DNA of 64,000 nucleotides from Celerinatantimonas diazotrophica (GCF_004339545.1 NZ_SMGD01000014.1:364206-428205); one strand, 5' to 3'. Positions 41,150 to 51,518 are shown, counted from the stretch's first letter. The notes: a model not told the origin generated them from the letters alone. Numbers and translations are program-made.

Positions 41150-42520
41150 TTAAAGCACGCCAATCGCATTTAGAAATACTAATACAATTGCTGCTGGTGA
41201 CACATATTTAATACATGCAACATAAGGCTTAAAGAAACGTTTCATCTCAAAACTTTTCGACGTGCGAAGCGATGGTTTCAACCGCCAACCGACAAAAATA
41301 GCAGTGAATAACCCACCTACTGGCAGCATAATATTAGCCGTAATATAATCGAGAATATTAAAAATGCCATCACCTATTGGGGTATGGAAACTCGCCCAAC
41401 TGACTTTTGCAAATGCACAAATAGATAGTAAACTTAGCAGCCAGATCAATACCCCGCATAAAATAGCCGCCGCGCCTCGGCTCATTCCTTTGCGTTCAAC
41501 AAAATACGCAATCGGTGCTTCAAATAGAGATAAAACTGAAGTAAATGCAGCGAAAGTAACCATAATGAAGAATAGCGTCGAGATCACTGTTCCTAAAGGC
41601 ATATTACTAAATGCAATAGGAAGGGATTGGAATAATAGACCAGGACCAGCCCCTGGCGCAATTCCATGAGCGAAAACAACTGGATAGATAGCTAACCCAG
41701 CACAGAGGGCAACCAATGTATCAGCCAGAGCAACAATAATCGATGTTTTTGCAATCGATGTCCCTTCCGGTAAATATGCGCCATACATAATCATAATACC
41801 GAGAGATAAGCTTAAGGTGAAAAATGCGTGCCCTAGAGCAACAATAAAGCCACCGAAACTTAACTTACTAAAATCTGGATAAAACATAAAGTTTACAGCT
41901 CCAGAGAAATCACCTGTAGCACAGGAATAAATCATTACAATCAGCAATAGGATAAATAAAGCTGGCATCATGTAACGAATTGCCGCTTCTAGCCCGCGTT
42001 TCACTCCTCTGGCCAAACAGTAAACTGCAGCAACCACAATAATTGATGTAAATAAAATCAGCTTACTAATAGATCCTAGTAACGCACTAAAAATTCCCTG
42101 GATAACGGCTGAATGGCCATCCGCTGCTCCAATAGCTCCCGTTGCAGAATAGTAGATGTATGCAACAGCCCAACCAGCAATCACAACATAAAAACTTAGA
42201 ATTAAAAATCCGGAAAGGACTCCTAAAGCCCCGTTATAAGACCACTTGGGACTCAGTCCATGTTCTTTGGCGACTTTCTCCATGGCATGAGCAGGCGTCG
42301 CCCGCCCCTGCTTGCCAATATAAACCTCAGCCATCATGACCGGAATCCCGATCACTAGGACACAAAAAAGGTAAACCAAAACAAATGCCCCACCACCATT
42401 TTCACCCATGATGTAAGGGAACTTCCATAAATTACCTAATCCAACTGCCGAGCCTGTAGCGGCAAGAACATAGGTCAGTTTGCTAGACCAACGACTATTA
42501 ACCGATGTTGTGTTACTCAT
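41150..42520 (-). CDS. Sodium-dependent neurotransmitter:symporter (NSS) family transporter
   Basis: 456 residues with 11-12 membrane helices. It has the family hallmarks near helix 1 (AATGSAVGLGNLWKFPY, unwound Na+/substrate site) and GGGAFVLVYLFCVLVIGIPVMMAE, plus the helix-6 site. The closest known bacterial members are MhsT/TnaT/Tyt1-type amino-acid transporters, which take up Trp, Tyr or hydrophobic residues with Na+. The exact substrate cannot be read. It has its own terminator and the dacB terminator ends upstream transcription, so it is likely a single-gene unit. Confidence 0.92.
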   Translation of the reverse strand: MSNTTSVNSRWSSKLTYVLAATGSAVGLGNLWKFPYIMGENGGGAFVLVYLFCVLVIGIPVMMAEVYIGKQGRATPAHAMEKVAKEHGLSPKWSYNGALGVLSGFLILSFYVVIAGWAVAYIYYSATGAIGAADGHSAVIQGIFSALLGSISKLILFTSIIVVAAVYCLARGVKRGLEAAIRYMMPALFILLLIVMIYSCATGDFSGAVNFMFYPDFSKLSFGGFIVALGHAFFTLSLSLGIMIMYGAYLPEGTSIAKTSIIVALADTLVALCAGLAIYPVVFAHGIAPGAGPGLLFQSLPIAFSNMPLGTVISTLFFIMVTFAAFTSVLSLFEAPIAYFVERKGMSRGAAAILCGVLIWLLSLLSICAFAKVSWASFHTPIGDGIFNILDYITANIMLPVGGLFTAIFVGWRLKPSLRTSKSFEMKRFFKPYVACIKYVSPAAIVLVFLNAIGVL

Positions 42521-42671
42521 GCGCTAAAAATATTTCCTATAATTAATTTCGTTATTATCAGCTATATTTAACCACAAAATCGCATATAATTACACAATCA
42601 TGGCATTCTTTATGGTTTATTTGTAATTTTAAACTATTTCTATCCAAATAGTCAGAATAAAAATTCAAGTA

Positions 42672-42711
42672 TAAAAAAATGACTAGTTTATCCTTCGATA
42701 AATTAGTCATT
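42672..42711 (-). terminator. dacB terminator
   Basis: On the minus strand AATGACTA-TTTATC pairs with GATAAA-TAGTCATT (interrupted once on each side) and is followed by TTTTTTAT. Confidence 0.85.
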
Positions 42712-42761
42712 GTGTGTAAAATCTATACAAATTTTATCTTAAAAATGCAATATAAAATTAG

Positions 42762-44135
42762 CTAATGACGCTTCTCATAGTGAATCATTCCATTTGTAAG
42801 CCATTTAGTCTCATTTTCTTTCATGATAGTTACCGCACTTTCATTCGGGTTGGAACTGCTGACCTGATTACTCATAATCACAAATGGCACTAACTGTGAT
42901 TTTATTTTCAAAAAACCGGCCAAATTAGAAACACCATTCATTGAACCAGTTTTAGCAATAATATGCCCCCTTAAAGGCGGGCTCATGACACTACTTCGAT
43001 AACGTAGTGTACCATCAACGCCAGCAACAGGCAGATTAGCGATAAGGGGATGGAACTTTGGATTATCTAACCATAATCGTAATACTTTATAGACAGTCTC
43101 AGGGTAAATTAAATTTTCGCGTGACAACCCTGAACCGTCATTCAATACCTGATTTTCACGATCAATATGATGCTCTGCCAGTACTTGCCAAATCACCTTA
43201 ACCCCTGCTTTAAAGGTACCACTGCGACCTGTCGTGACGTATGCTAGCTGTTTAGTCAAGCTATCAGCAATGACGTTATCCGAATGCTTCAACATGGTAT
43301 GCAATAGTTTGGAAAGTGGTTGAGATGAATGCGTAAACATATTGGGATATGGCTTAATAACTTTGGCAAATCGAATTTTATCTACCAAGTCAATATGCGC
43401 ATCCGCCATGATTTTCTTAACTAAAGCAGTGATGTAAGCCGGAACATTTACAACTGAGAAGGCCAGTGGTAATACTATATGATCTTCTCCAATACAACCA
43501 TAAAGACGAAAATGATTGTCACTGTTAACAGCATGCAGTGGCTCACAGTTATCCTCTGTTTTAGTTGTAATCGTCTGATTAGAAAAACTCACACCAGCAA
43601 AGCTCGCCACATATAACCGGCCCGGTTGACCAATTTCAGTTGGCTTCAGATTACCCAAAACACAGTTATGATCGACGATCGCAGCATTGATCGGTGCAGC
43701 AAAACAGATGCCATGATCATTCCAAACCTGCCCTAATCCCCACTGATGCCCACCATAACGGCTATCATCAATCTGAAAATGGCGAATTTGAGTAATACCT
43801 AGGCGTTTAAGCTGACCAATTAGGTTGATCAAATCATCTAATTTTAAAGTTGGATCACCACTGAAAACTAGCTGAACATCTGCTTGATGGGCTGCAATTT
43901 TTCGGTAATGAAGTGAAGTTTTAAAAACGAATTTTGGACCTAAAGTCTGCCAGGCAGCGGTTGCGGTTAATAACTTGGTAATACTAGCTGGTTTTACCAG
44001 ATATTGCTGATGAGCATTGTTTTGCCAAGGAGCAATCGTTTGAACTAACGATCCTGGCGGTGGCTCCATTGCATAACTTACGAAAATTCCAGAGAGAGAA
44101 ACGAACAAAGTAATAAGTCGGTATACCCAATTCAC
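42762..44135 (-). CDS. dacB: D-alanyl-D-alanine carboxypeptidase/endopeptidase PBP4
   Basis: 457 residues, somewhat below E. coli DacB (477). A signal peptide covers about 1-22 (hydrophobic, ending SYAM). The S13 penicillin-binding motifs are present: SxxK in PASITKLLT with the nucleophile Ser, SxN in HSDNVIAD and KTG in AKTGSMNG. It trims peptide cross-links in the periplasm. The inserted domains II and III lie between SxxK and SxN. It is a monocistronic gene bracketed by the deaD and dacB terminators. Confidence 0.95.
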   Translation of the reverse strand: MNWVYRLITLFVSLSGIFVSYAMEPPPGSLVQTIAPWQNNAHQQYLVKPASITKLLTATAAWQTLGPKFVFKTSLHYRKIAAHQADVQLVFSGDPTLKLDDLINLIGQLKRLGITQIRHFQIDDSRYGGHQWGLGQVWNDHGICFAAPINAAIVDHNCVLGNLKPTEIGQPGRLYVASFAGVSFSNQTITTKTEDNCEPLHAVNSDNHFRLYGCIGEDHIVLPLAFSVVNVPAYITALVKKIMADAHIDLVDKIRFAKVIKPYPNMFTHSSQPLSKLLHTMLKHSDNVIADSLTKQLAYVTTGRSGTFKAGVKVIWQVLAEHHIDRENQVLNDGSGLSRENLIYPETVYKVLRLWLDNPKFHPLIANLPVAGVDGTLRYRSSVMSPPLRGHIIAKTGSMNGVSNLAGFLKIKSQLVPFVIMSNQVSSSNPNESAVTIMKENETKWLTNGMIHYEKRH

Positions 44136-44184
44136 GAGATTGACCTAGTCAAAAATAATGAGGTCGATAGCTTAGCAAAGTCCA

Positions 44185-44210
44185 TAAAAAAAGGCAGCCT
44201 AAGCTGCCTA
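44185..44210 (-). terminator. deaD terminator
   Basis: On the minus strand AGGCAGC and GCTGCCT pair around a TTAG loop, followed by TTTTTTTAT, 20 bp after the deaD stop. Confidence 0.88.
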
Positions 44211-44232
44211 TTAACTCATATGTAACTTATAG

Positions 44233-45894
44233 CTAAACGCGACGAATTCGCAATTTACGCTGTTTCACATACGCTTTACCCAGATCACGGAAAACTGTTT
44301 CTGGCATACCTTTCGGCAACTCAACCGTGCTATGATCATCAAACAGCTCTATTCGGCCAATATACTGGCTTTCAATATTTGCTTCATTAGCAATAGCACC
44401 GACAATGTGCTTAGGTTGGGCCCCATGACTGCGGCCTACTTCCAAGCGGAAACGTTCCATTGGCACATCGGCAGTTGGTTGACGACGACGGCTACTACGT
44501 CCCTGACTTCCCTGACTCTGACTACCAGGTTTACTAGGTTTACGAACGCGTGCTTTATCGGCATTTGCCCGTTTAGGTGGCTCAACCACTTTTAGTGGTC
44601 GGTTCCCCTGAGCAACCATCAATAATTGAGCCGCTAAATCTTCAACCGAAGTTTGGTTATCACCGATTAAATCATCAACTAACTTGCGATAATCTGCAAA
44701 GTCTTTGCGTTCTGCTTGTTTAGTCAGTTTTGTTTTAAACTGCTCTAAACGATGGTTTTCAAGCTCTTTGGCACTTGGCAAATTGATCTGGTCAATTTTC
44801 TGCCGCGTTGCTCGTTCAATTGTATGTAACATACGTTGTTCACGACGTGCCACAAACAAAACAGCTTCGCCTGAACGACCAGCTCGACCCGTACGGCCAA
44901 TCCGGTGAACATACGCTTCACTGTCAAATGGAATATCATAGTTTACAACTAAACCAATCCGCTCAACATCAAGCCCTCGGGCAGCAACATCCGTTGCGAC
45001 GACCACATCAATCGTCCCATCTTTTAATTGCTCAACTGCCCTTTCACGTAAATTTTGGCTCATATCACCATTTAATGCTTGTGAGCGGAATCCACGTGAC
45101 TCCATTGCACTGGCCAATTCAACAGTTGCCTGTTTGGTGCGTGCAAATACAATAGTTGCGTTATCCTGCATTTCCAGAATACGCGCTAAAGCTTCCTGTT
45201 TGCTGTAATGCTCTACTAACCAATACCCCTGTTTGATATTAGAGACTGTTGCAGTTTTAGATGCAATTTTGATTTCTCTAGGATCATTCATGTATTGGCG
45301 AGTTAGCTTTTTAATTGCCTGAGGCATAGTTGCCGAAAATAGAGCTGTCTGACGTGTTTTAGGCGTCTGAGACATAATTTTTTCAACATCATCGATAAAG
45401 CCCATACGTAACATTTCATCAGCTTCATCTAACACCAGTGCGTTAAGATTCTCTAGTTTAAGAGAACCACGCTCCATATGATCGATTACTCGCCCAGGAG
45501 TACCGACAATAATTTGAGCACCACGACGCAAACCACGTAATTGATGACCATAATCCTGACCACCGTAAAGTGCCAGAATTTTAATCTGTTTAAGTTCTTT
45601 GGCATATGTTTCGATTGACTCAGCCACCTGGCTGGCCAATTCGCGAGTTGGAGCTAACACCAATAATTGTGGATGTTTTTGCTCGGCATCAACACGTGCC
45701 AATAAAGGAAGAGAGAATGCCGCAGTCTTTCCGGTTCCTGTCTGGGCCATACCAAGTACGTCATGACCTTCGAGTAATAACGGAATAGTCTGCGCCTGAA
45801 TTGGCGATGGCTCAGTATAACCTAGTTCGGCAACAGCCCTTTGGATTTCTGATGGAAGTGAAAATTGAGCAAAGCCTGAACTTACGTCAGTCAT
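44233..45894 (-). CDS. deaD: ATP-dependent RNA helicase DeaD (CsdA)
   Basis: 553 residues. A complete DEAD-box core: Q motif (GYTEPSPIQAQTIPLL), AQTGTGKT, PTRELASQ, TPGR, DEAD in LDEADEML, SAT, and in the second lobe ARG-LD-VERI and HRIGRTGRAG. The C-terminal part (about 400-550) has the dimerisation stretch and a DbpA-like RNA-binding fold ending RIEL-DDHSTVELPKGM, with a basic Ser/Arg-rich linker. DeaD supports ribosome assembly and mRNA turnover, mainly in the cold. It is shorter than E. coli DeaD (629) mostly in the C-terminal tail. Confidence 0.95.
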   Translation of the reverse strand: MTDVSSGFAQFSLPSEIQRAVAELGYTEPSPIQAQTIPLLLEGHDVLGMAQTGTGKTAAFSLPLLARVDAEQKHPQLLVLAPTRELASQVAESIETYAKELKQIKILALYGGQDYGHQLRGLRRGAQIIVGTPGRVIDHMERGSLKLENLNALVLDEADEMLRMGFIDDVEKIMSQTPKTRQTALFSATMPQAIKKLTRQYMNDPREIKIASKTATVSNIKQGYWLVEHYSKQEALARILEMQDNATIVFARTKQATVELASAMESRGFRSQALNGDMSQNLRERAVEQLKDGTIDVVVATDVAARGLDVERIGLVVNYDIPFDSEAYVHRIGRTGRAGRSGEAVLFVARREQRMLHTIERATRQKIDQINLPSAKELENHRLEQFKTKLTKQAERKDFADYRKLVDDLIGDNQTSVEDLAAQLLMVAQGNRPLKVVEPPKRANADKARVRKPSKPGSQSQGSQGRSSRRRQPTADVPMERFRLEVGRSHGAQPKHIVGAIANEANIESQYIGRIELFDDHSTVELPKGMPETVFRDLGKAYVKQRKLRIRRV

Positions 45895-45956
45895 ACTTAT
45901 ACAACACCTTTGATTGTTTAAAAGGGGTGCACTATACGCTCTTTTAAACTAAATGT

Positions 45957-45987
45957 CTCCCGATATTTAAACCTAAAACATCGGGAG
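45957..45987 (-). other. Inverted repeat between grxD and deaD
   Basis: CTCCCGAT (45957-45964) and ATCGGGAG (45980-45987) form an 8-bp stem with a 15-nt A/T-rich loop, just 7 bp past the grxD stop. No T run follows, so it may mark the mRNA end through Rho or act as a stabiliser. Confidence 0.5.
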
Positions 45988-45994
45988 CACTCGA

Positions 45995-46342
45995 TTACTC
46001 ACCAGCGACAGAGTCATCAGCAGGATGATTAGCAGCAGCTTGACTAATTAGTGGTTGTAACTCTCCTTCACGGAACATTTCCATAATGATGTCACATCCC
46101 CCAACAAGTTCACCTTCAACCCACAATTGAGGAAAAGTTGGCCAGTTAGCATACTTAGGCAACTCAGAACGAATATCTGGGTTTTGCAAAATATCAACGT
46201 AGGCGAAGCGCTCGCCGCATTGCATTAAAGCTTGCACGGCTTGCGCAGAAAATCCACAACTTGGAAATTTAGGCGAACCTTTCATGTACAACAAAATATG
46301 ATTCTCACTAATTTGCTGTTTAATTTTCTCAACAGTTTCCAT
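45995..46342 (-). CDS. grxD: Monothiol glutaredoxin GrxD
   Basis: 115 residues, as in E. coli GrxD (115). It has the monothiol active site CGFS (Cys29) in KGSPKFPSCGFS, the cis-Pro block NWPTFPQLWV and GGCDIIMEM, which together hold a glutathione-ligated [2Fe-2S] cluster in a dimer. It transfers Fe-S clusters. It lies divergently from sodB with a 325-bp gap; both relate to iron and oxidative stress. Confidence 0.97.
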   Translation of the reverse strand: METVEKIKQQISENHILLYMKGSPKFPSCGFSAQAVQALMQCGERFAYVDILQNPDIRSELPKYANWPTFPQLWVEGELVGGCDIIMEMFREGELQPLISQAAANHPADDSVAGE

Positions 46343-46667
46343 TAATTTTTCTCTCTTGTTCGTTGCGAGCCATGATTTACTGACTACAGCTTAAAATTAA
46401 TTGGGCATCTTTGCCTTGAAAGTAACAAATCTTGCACCCATATTATTTGGTGAATCAATAACACCGATAATGATTTAAATATAACAAAAGTTACACAATG
46501 TTTCACCCTTGATCAGTATCAATGATTTTTTCTTAAATCTGTTGTAGGTCATCAGGGTTTGTTGTTAAACTGAGAACTGAAATTAATCCAAATAACAATA
46601 TAAGTTATTCATATTCACATAGTTTGTGCCCGTGGATATCTATAACCTATCAATCATGGAGATAATT
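46343..46667. other. Divergent gap between grxD and sodB
   Basis: 325 bp of A/T-rich DNA. GATAATGATTTAAAT at about 46469-46483 resembles part of a Fur box (GATAATGATAATCATTATC), but only one half matches well. I see no gene or strong hairpin. Confidence 0.35.
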
Positions 46668-47246
46668 ATGGCTTTCGAATTACCTGCACTGCCGTATGCG
46701 AAAAATGCATTAGAACCACATATTTCTGCAGAAACATTAGAATATCACCACGGTAAGCATCACCAAACCTATGTTACTAAACTTAATGGGTTGATCGAGG
46801 GAACTGAGTTTGAAGGCAAATCTTTAGAAGAGATCATAACCAGTTCAACTGGCGGTGTCTTTAACAATGCAGCTCAGCACTGGAATCACTCTTTCTACTG
46901 GAACTGCTTGTCTCCTAAAGGTGGGCAACCAGCAGGCGCATTAGCTGACGCAATCAACGCTGAGTTTGGTTCTTTCGATGCATTTAAAGAACAGTTCAAC
47001 ACCAGTGCTGCTGGTAACTTCGGCTCTGGTTGGACTTGGCTGGTTAAAACTAAAGATGGCAAGCTGGCTATTGTCAATACTAGTAACGCGGCAAACCCAA
47101 TGACTGACGGTGCAACACCGCTGTTAACTTGTGATGTTTGGGAGCACGCTTATTACATCGACTATCGCAATTCTCGCCCTAATTACCTGAAAGGCTTTTG
47201 GGAATTGGTTAACTGGGAATTTGTTGGCGAAAACTTCGCTAAATAA
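46668..47246 (+). CDS. sodB: Superoxide dismutase (Fe)
   Basis: 192 residues from the ATG at 46668, preceded by ATGGAGATAATT (SD GGAG); an in-frame GTG 14 codons upstream has no family support. The sequence [15 protein letters not shown] is the standard SodB start. Metal ligands are in [22 protein letters not shown] and [13 protein letters not shown], and the residue pattern near the ligands is that of Fe rather than Mn enzymes. It removes cytoplasmic superoxide. It ends with a strong terminator. Confidence 0.98.
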   Translation: MAFELPALPYAKNALEPHISAETLEYHHGKHHQTYVTKLNGLIEGTEFEGKSLEEIITSSTGGVFNNAAQHWNHSFYWNCLSPKGGQPAGALADAINAEFGSFDAFKEQFNTSAAGNFGSGWTWLVKTKDGKLAIVNTSNAANPMTDGATPLLTCDVWEHAYYIDYRNSRPNYLKGFWELVNWEFVGENFAK

Positions 47247-47265
47247 GATATTTCTCAGAATGGTT

Positions 47266-47291
47266 AAAGCCGCTATAACAGCGGCTTTTTT
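47266..47291 (+). terminator. sodB terminator
   Basis: AAAGCCGCT and AGCGGCTTT pair around a 5-nt loop, followed by TTTTT. Confidence 0.9.
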
Positions 47292-47328
47292 AATGCTTTT
47301 ATTTCTACCAATCCCACACTATCAACTA

Positions 47329-47637
47329 TCACTGGTGGTCGGTCGGTTTACGATCACTATGGCCCAGATTTCGCTCTGGATCGATGATATCGCGGACGAG
47401 TTGCTTAATTTCCTTGGCCTCAGGGAAACGCCCTTGCTCCTTGCGACTCCATATCAGTTGTTCATCGACATAAATATCAAAGCCACCTTTAAGTCCTGGA
47501 CACAGCGCTACTTCACTAAGATCAGTGTCAAATGTAAACAATAGTTCTTGAGCCAACCACGAAGCTCGCAGCACCCAACGGCATAAATTGCAGTAATGAA
47601 TTGCAATTCTAGGCTTCATCGATATACATTGACTCAT
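47329..47637 (-). CDS. SelT/SelW/SelH-like thioredoxin-fold protein
   Basis: About 102 residues from the ATG at 47637, which overlaps the hrpA stop codon by one base (TGATG) and is preceded by AAGGAG. It has the redox motif CxxC in IHYCNLCRW, the beta-strand pattern LCPGLKGGFDIYVDEQLIWSRKE and the R-FPEAKEIKQLVRD helix typical of the SelW-like (Rdx) family. Here the position that is selenocysteine in some members is Cys. The function in bacteria is not settled; a redox role is assumed. The start overlap implies translation coupled to the helicase HrpA. Confidence 0.85.
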   Translation of the reverse strand: MSQCISMKPRIAIHYCNLCRWVLRASWLAQELLFTFDTDLSEVALCPGLKGGFDIYVDEQLIWSRKEQGRFPEAKEIKQLVRDIIDPERNLGHSDRKPTDHQ

Positions 47638-50600
47638 CACAGCTCCTTAGTTATGTATTCAACACGTTGGCACACTCGTTTAGCCGATATAGGCATAGCA
47701 GTACCAAGCTGCTGCGCAAATAAACTCACTCGCAATTCTTCAATCATCCAATGAATTTGTGAGAGTATTTGATCTTTTCCAGGATGATTCGTCAGCTTAC
47801 TCGCGAGCCCTTGATATGCATCCATCGCAGGCTTAAGCTGAATCATCGCTAAACGATCTTTATTAGGATCAATGGGTAATTTTTCTAAGCGTCTTTCAAC
47901 AGCTTTCAAATAACGCTGCAAATCAGCTATTTTCTGATCACCACTTTGACATACAAATCCCCGATACACCAAAGACTCGAGTTGCGATTTTATATCGTTA
48001 TAGGCCATGACCTGATCTAACGCGACTTTACCTTTCATTTTTCGAGTAATCGAGTAATGTGCCGAAAGCACTTGTTCAACTTCAGCGGTTATTTTTAACG
48101 TTGTATCAGCAAGCTCTGCTCTGACTTTTTCTTTTGCTGCAAAGAAATCTTTTTCAGAACGAATACCGTCAGGTTCAACCAGTTTATCTACCGCAGCATC
48201 GATGCAATCATCTAATAAATTTTCTATTTTACCAAACGGGTTGAAGTACAAACCGAGCTTGGTTTTATTCGGTAGTTTCTGCTGCAGATATTTAATGGGT
48301 GATGGCACATGCAGCAATAGTAACCGACGGACTCCTGCTCGATGAACTTGCGAGGCTTGTTCAGGGCGATCAAACATTTGAATAGCAACGTGATCTTTTT
48401 GATCCACTAACGCTGGATAACTCTTTAACTTAAGACCTGCAACTTCAGAGGTCACCTCTTTAGGCAAACTTTTTGAAGGCCAATCTGTTAGGTTTTTTTC
48501 TTGTAAATCGACCTGCTTAGCTCTTTGATTAAGCTGCTTCGTCACTTGAGATTTAAGTTTTACTTTTAACTCGCTTAAATCCCTTCCCTGTGCAATAAGC
48601 TTGCCATTATCAGTAATTTTAAAATTCATTTTCAGATGATCAGGCAGCTGGCTTAAGTCCCAGCTTTCGGGATCAATTCGGACACCGGTCATACGCAACA
48701 GCTGATGAGCTAAAGCTTTATGAAGCGGTTCTTCCGCCATACTCGGTAATGCTTCCAGTGCTGCTTTGGCATAGTTCGGTGCGGGTACAAAATTGCGACG
48801 AAGCACTTTTGGCAACGATTTAATCATAGCAATTATGAGCTCTTCACGAAAAGCGGGGATCTGCCAATCAAACCCGCGATCATCCACCTGATTGAGCATA
48901 GCCAGTGGAATGGTTATCGATACGCCATCATCAATATGCCCAGGTTCAAACACATAACTTAAAGGTAAACTCAATGCCCCTTGTTGCCACATATCAGGAT
49001 ATTGTGCTTTAGTGACTTGCTCTGCGTCGTGACGCATCAACATTTGTTTTTCAAAATTAAGCAGGTGAGGATCTTTTTGACTAACTTTTTTCCACCAGCG
49101 GTTAAAATGGCGGATGGAGACAATGTCATCAGGCAAGCGAGCTGCATAAAATTGATATAAGTCTTCATCATCGACTCGTACATCACGACGCCTACTTTTG
49201 TGCTCAAGCTCTTCAACTTCATCAATCAGCGATTGGTTAGCTTTTAGAAAATCAGGCTGCTGACGCCACTGGCCCTCAACTAACGCACCGCGAATAAATA
49301 TCTCACGAGAGACCCTTTGATCAACCTGACCATACTGACACAAACGGCGCACAACAATCGGCACCCCAAATAACGTTTTACTCTGATAAGCTAATACTGC
49401 TCCCTGTTTAGCTGACCAATGAGGTTCGCTATAACTGACTTTAACTAAATGATCGCCAAGCTTTTCTAACCATTCGGGTTTGATCGTTGCAACATCACGT
49501 GCAAATAGACGTGATGTCTCAACAAGTTCAGCGCTAATTATCCATTTGGGCGGCTTTTTCGCCAAGGCTGAGCCTGGGAAAATAACAAATCGGGTATTAC
49601 GAGCACCTAAAAATTCACGTTCTTTATCCCGAAAACCAATTTGACTCAGTAAACCACAAGTCATCGCTTGATGGACAAGGTCGTAATCCGCGCGCTGCTG
49701 ATTAACTTTCAGCCCCAATTCCGCAGCAACCTGTCTCAACTGCTGATATATGTCTTGCCATTCTCTAATCCGCAAATAGGCTAAAAATTCTTTACGGCAT
49801 AACTTGCGGAACTGGTTATTCGACAACTCACGAATTTTCTCACGCAAATAATCCCACAGGTTAAGATAACTCACAAAGTCAGAGCTCTTATCAACAAAGC
49901 GCTGGTGTTGCTGATCCGCCGCTTGCTGCGCATCCAGAGGACGTTCCCTAGGATCTTGAATCGACAATGCGGCACAGATCACCATAACTTCCCGGACACA
50001 ACCAAATTGGCCACCAGCAATCACCATTCGGGCCATACGAGGATCCACTGGTAAACGTGCGAGTTGATACCCCATCGATGTTAATGAAACCTGAACTTTA
50101 CGTCCTCGCTGTGCTTTCACTGCCCCCAGTTCTTCTAACAGATTAATACCATCATTGATGCTGCGCTGTTCTGGAGGATCAATAAATGGAAAGTTTTGGA
50201 TGTCGCCAAGACGCAACGCAGCCATTTGTAAAATAACAGAGGCTAAATTCGTCCGGCGAATTTCTGGATCGGTAAATTCAGGGCGTGAATTAAAATCTTC
50301 TTCGCTATACAAGCGAATACAGATCCCATCACTGACACGGCCACAACGTCCCTTACGTTGATTCGCACTGGCCTGAGAAATTGCCTCAATGGGCAAACGC
50401 TGCACTTTAGCACGGGCACTATAACGGCTAATGCGCGCGGTCCCCGGATCAATCACATAACGAATCCCAGGTACTGTCAAACTGGTTTCTGCAACATTGG
50501 TAGCCAATACGATACGTCTACCAGTATGGGAAGAAAAAATCTTATTTTGCTCGGCATTAGATAACCGAGCATAAAGCGGTAGCACTTCGGTATGGGGTAA

Positions 50601-51518
50601 CTGTCGTCTTCTGAGCCAATCAGCCGTATCTCGAATTTCTCGCTCACCATTCATGAAAATGAGAATATCACCGCGCTTTTCACGATAAAGCTCATCTACC
50701 GCATCATCAATTGCATCAATAAGGTCACGATCTTTACCGTCATCACTCACTGGACGATAACGGGTTTCGACGGGATAAGTTCTCCCTTCAACTAAAAGCA
50801 TTGGCGCATGATCAAAATGTTTCGAGAAACGTTCTGGATCAATCGTTGCTGAAGTAATGATAACTTTTAAATCAACTCTTTTAGCGAGGATATGTTTGAG
50901 GTATCCCAGAATGAAATCGATATTAAGACTACGCTCATGGGCTTCATCAATAATCAGTACTTCATATTGACTCAAAAACCGATCATTTTGCAGCTCAGCC
51001 AGTAACACCCCATCAGTCATCAACTTAACGAGCGTTTGCTCACTCACCTGATCGTTAAAGCGAATTTTATAACCAACCTGCTCGCCTTGCTGCACTTTCA
51101 TTTCATCACATAACCTAGCACATACACTGCGAGCGGCTAGGCGTCGTGGCTGAGTGTGACCAATGAGGCCACGTTGGCCAAGTCCTAGCTCTAAACAGAT
51201 TTTAGGTAACTGAGTCGTTTTCCCTGACCCCGTTTCTCCAGCAATAATCACAACTTGGTGATTTGCTATCGCTTCAGCAATATCATCCTTGGCGCTGACA
51301 ACCGGCAGCTCCGTTGGATATTCAAGCCTAGGAACATCTGCACAACGTTGCTGTACCTTCATTTTAGATGCAGCCATTTGCGCTGTTAATTTTTCAAGCG
51401 CTTGGGCGGATGATGGCGGATTTCGACGCAGTCTTTTAAGCGCCTGAGAAAACCGATGTCGGTCCTTACATAAGACTTCTGATAATTGATCTTGAAGCTG
51501 AGCAATTGACGGTTGCAA
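47637..51518 (-). CDS. hrpA: ATP-dependent RNA helicase HrpA
   Basis: 1293 residues (E. coli 1300). A DEAH/RHA helicase: GETGSGKTTQ (Walker A), DEAH in IIDEAHERSLN, SAT in ITSATID, the second RecA lobe with ATNVAETSLTVPG and QRKGRCGRV, then winged-helix, ratchet, OB (DUF3418) and long C-terminal domains. HrpA resolves stalled or collided ribosomes and processes some mRNAs. It is followed by the SelW-like gene with overlapping ends. Confidence 0.97.
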   Translation of the reverse strand: MQPSIAQLQDQLSEVLCKDRHRFSQALKRLRRNPPSSAQALEKLTAQMAASKMKVQQRCADVPRLEYPTELPVVSAKDDIAEAIANHQVVIIAGETGSGKTTQLPKICLELGLGQRGLIGHTQPRRLAARSVCARLCDEMKVQQGEQVGYKIRFNDQVSEQTLVKLMTDGVLLAELQNDRFLSQYEVLIIDEAHERSLNIDFILGYLKHILAKRVDLKVIITSATIDPERFSKHFDHAPMLLVEGRTYPVETRYRPVSDDGKDRDLIDAIDDAVDELYREKRGDILIFMNGEREIRDTADWLRRRQLPHTEVLPLYARLSNAEQNKIFSSHTGRRIVLATNVAETSLTVPGIRYVIDPGTARISRYSARAKVQRLPIEAISQASANQRKGRCGRVSDGICIRLYSEEDFNSRPEFTDPEIRRTNLASVILQMAALRLGDIQNFPFIDPPEQRSINDGINLLEELGAVKAQRGRKVQVSLTSMGYQLARLPVDPRMARMVIAGGQFGCVREVMVICAALSIQDPRERPLDAQQAADQQHQRFVDKSSDFVSYLNLWDYLREKIRELSNNQFRKLCRKEFLAYLRIREWQDIYQQLRQVAAELGLKVNQQRADYDLVHQAMTCGLLSQIGFRDKEREFLGARNTRFVIFPGSALAKKPPKWIISAELVETSRLFARDVATIKPEWLEKLGDHLVKVSYSEPHWSAKQGAVLAYQSKTLFGVPIVVRRLCQYGQVDQRVSREIFIRGALVEGQWRQQPDFLKANQSLIDEVEELEHKSRRRDVRVDDEDLYQFYAARLPDDIVSIRHFNRWWKKVSQKDPHLLNFEKQMLMRHDAEQVTKAQYPDMWQQGALSLPLSYVFEPGHIDDGVSITIPLAMLNQVDDRGFDWQIPAFREELIIAMIKSLPKVLRRNFVPAPNYAKAALEALPSMAEEPLHKALAHQLLRMTGVRIDPESWDLSQLPDHLKMNFKITDNGKLIAQGRDLSELKVKLKSQVTKQLNQRAKQVDLQEKNLTDWPSKSLPKEVTSEVAGLKLKSYPALVDQKDHVAIQMFDRPEQASQVHRAGVRRLLLLHVPSPIKYLQQKLPNKTKLGLYFNPFGKIENLLDDCIDAAVDKLVEPDGIRSEKDFFAAKEKVRAELADTTLKITAEVEQVLSAHYSITRKMKGKVALDQVMAYNDIKSQLESLVYRGFVCQSGDQKIADLQRYLKAVERRLEKLPIDPNKDRLAMIQLKPAMDAYQGLASKLTNHPGKDQILSQIHWMIEELRVSLFAQQLGTAMPISAKRVCQRVEYITKEL

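Noticed and set aside
46626-46667. SodB start at the upstream GTG
   Set aside because: The extra 14 residues have no family support, and GGAG lies before the ATG at 46668.
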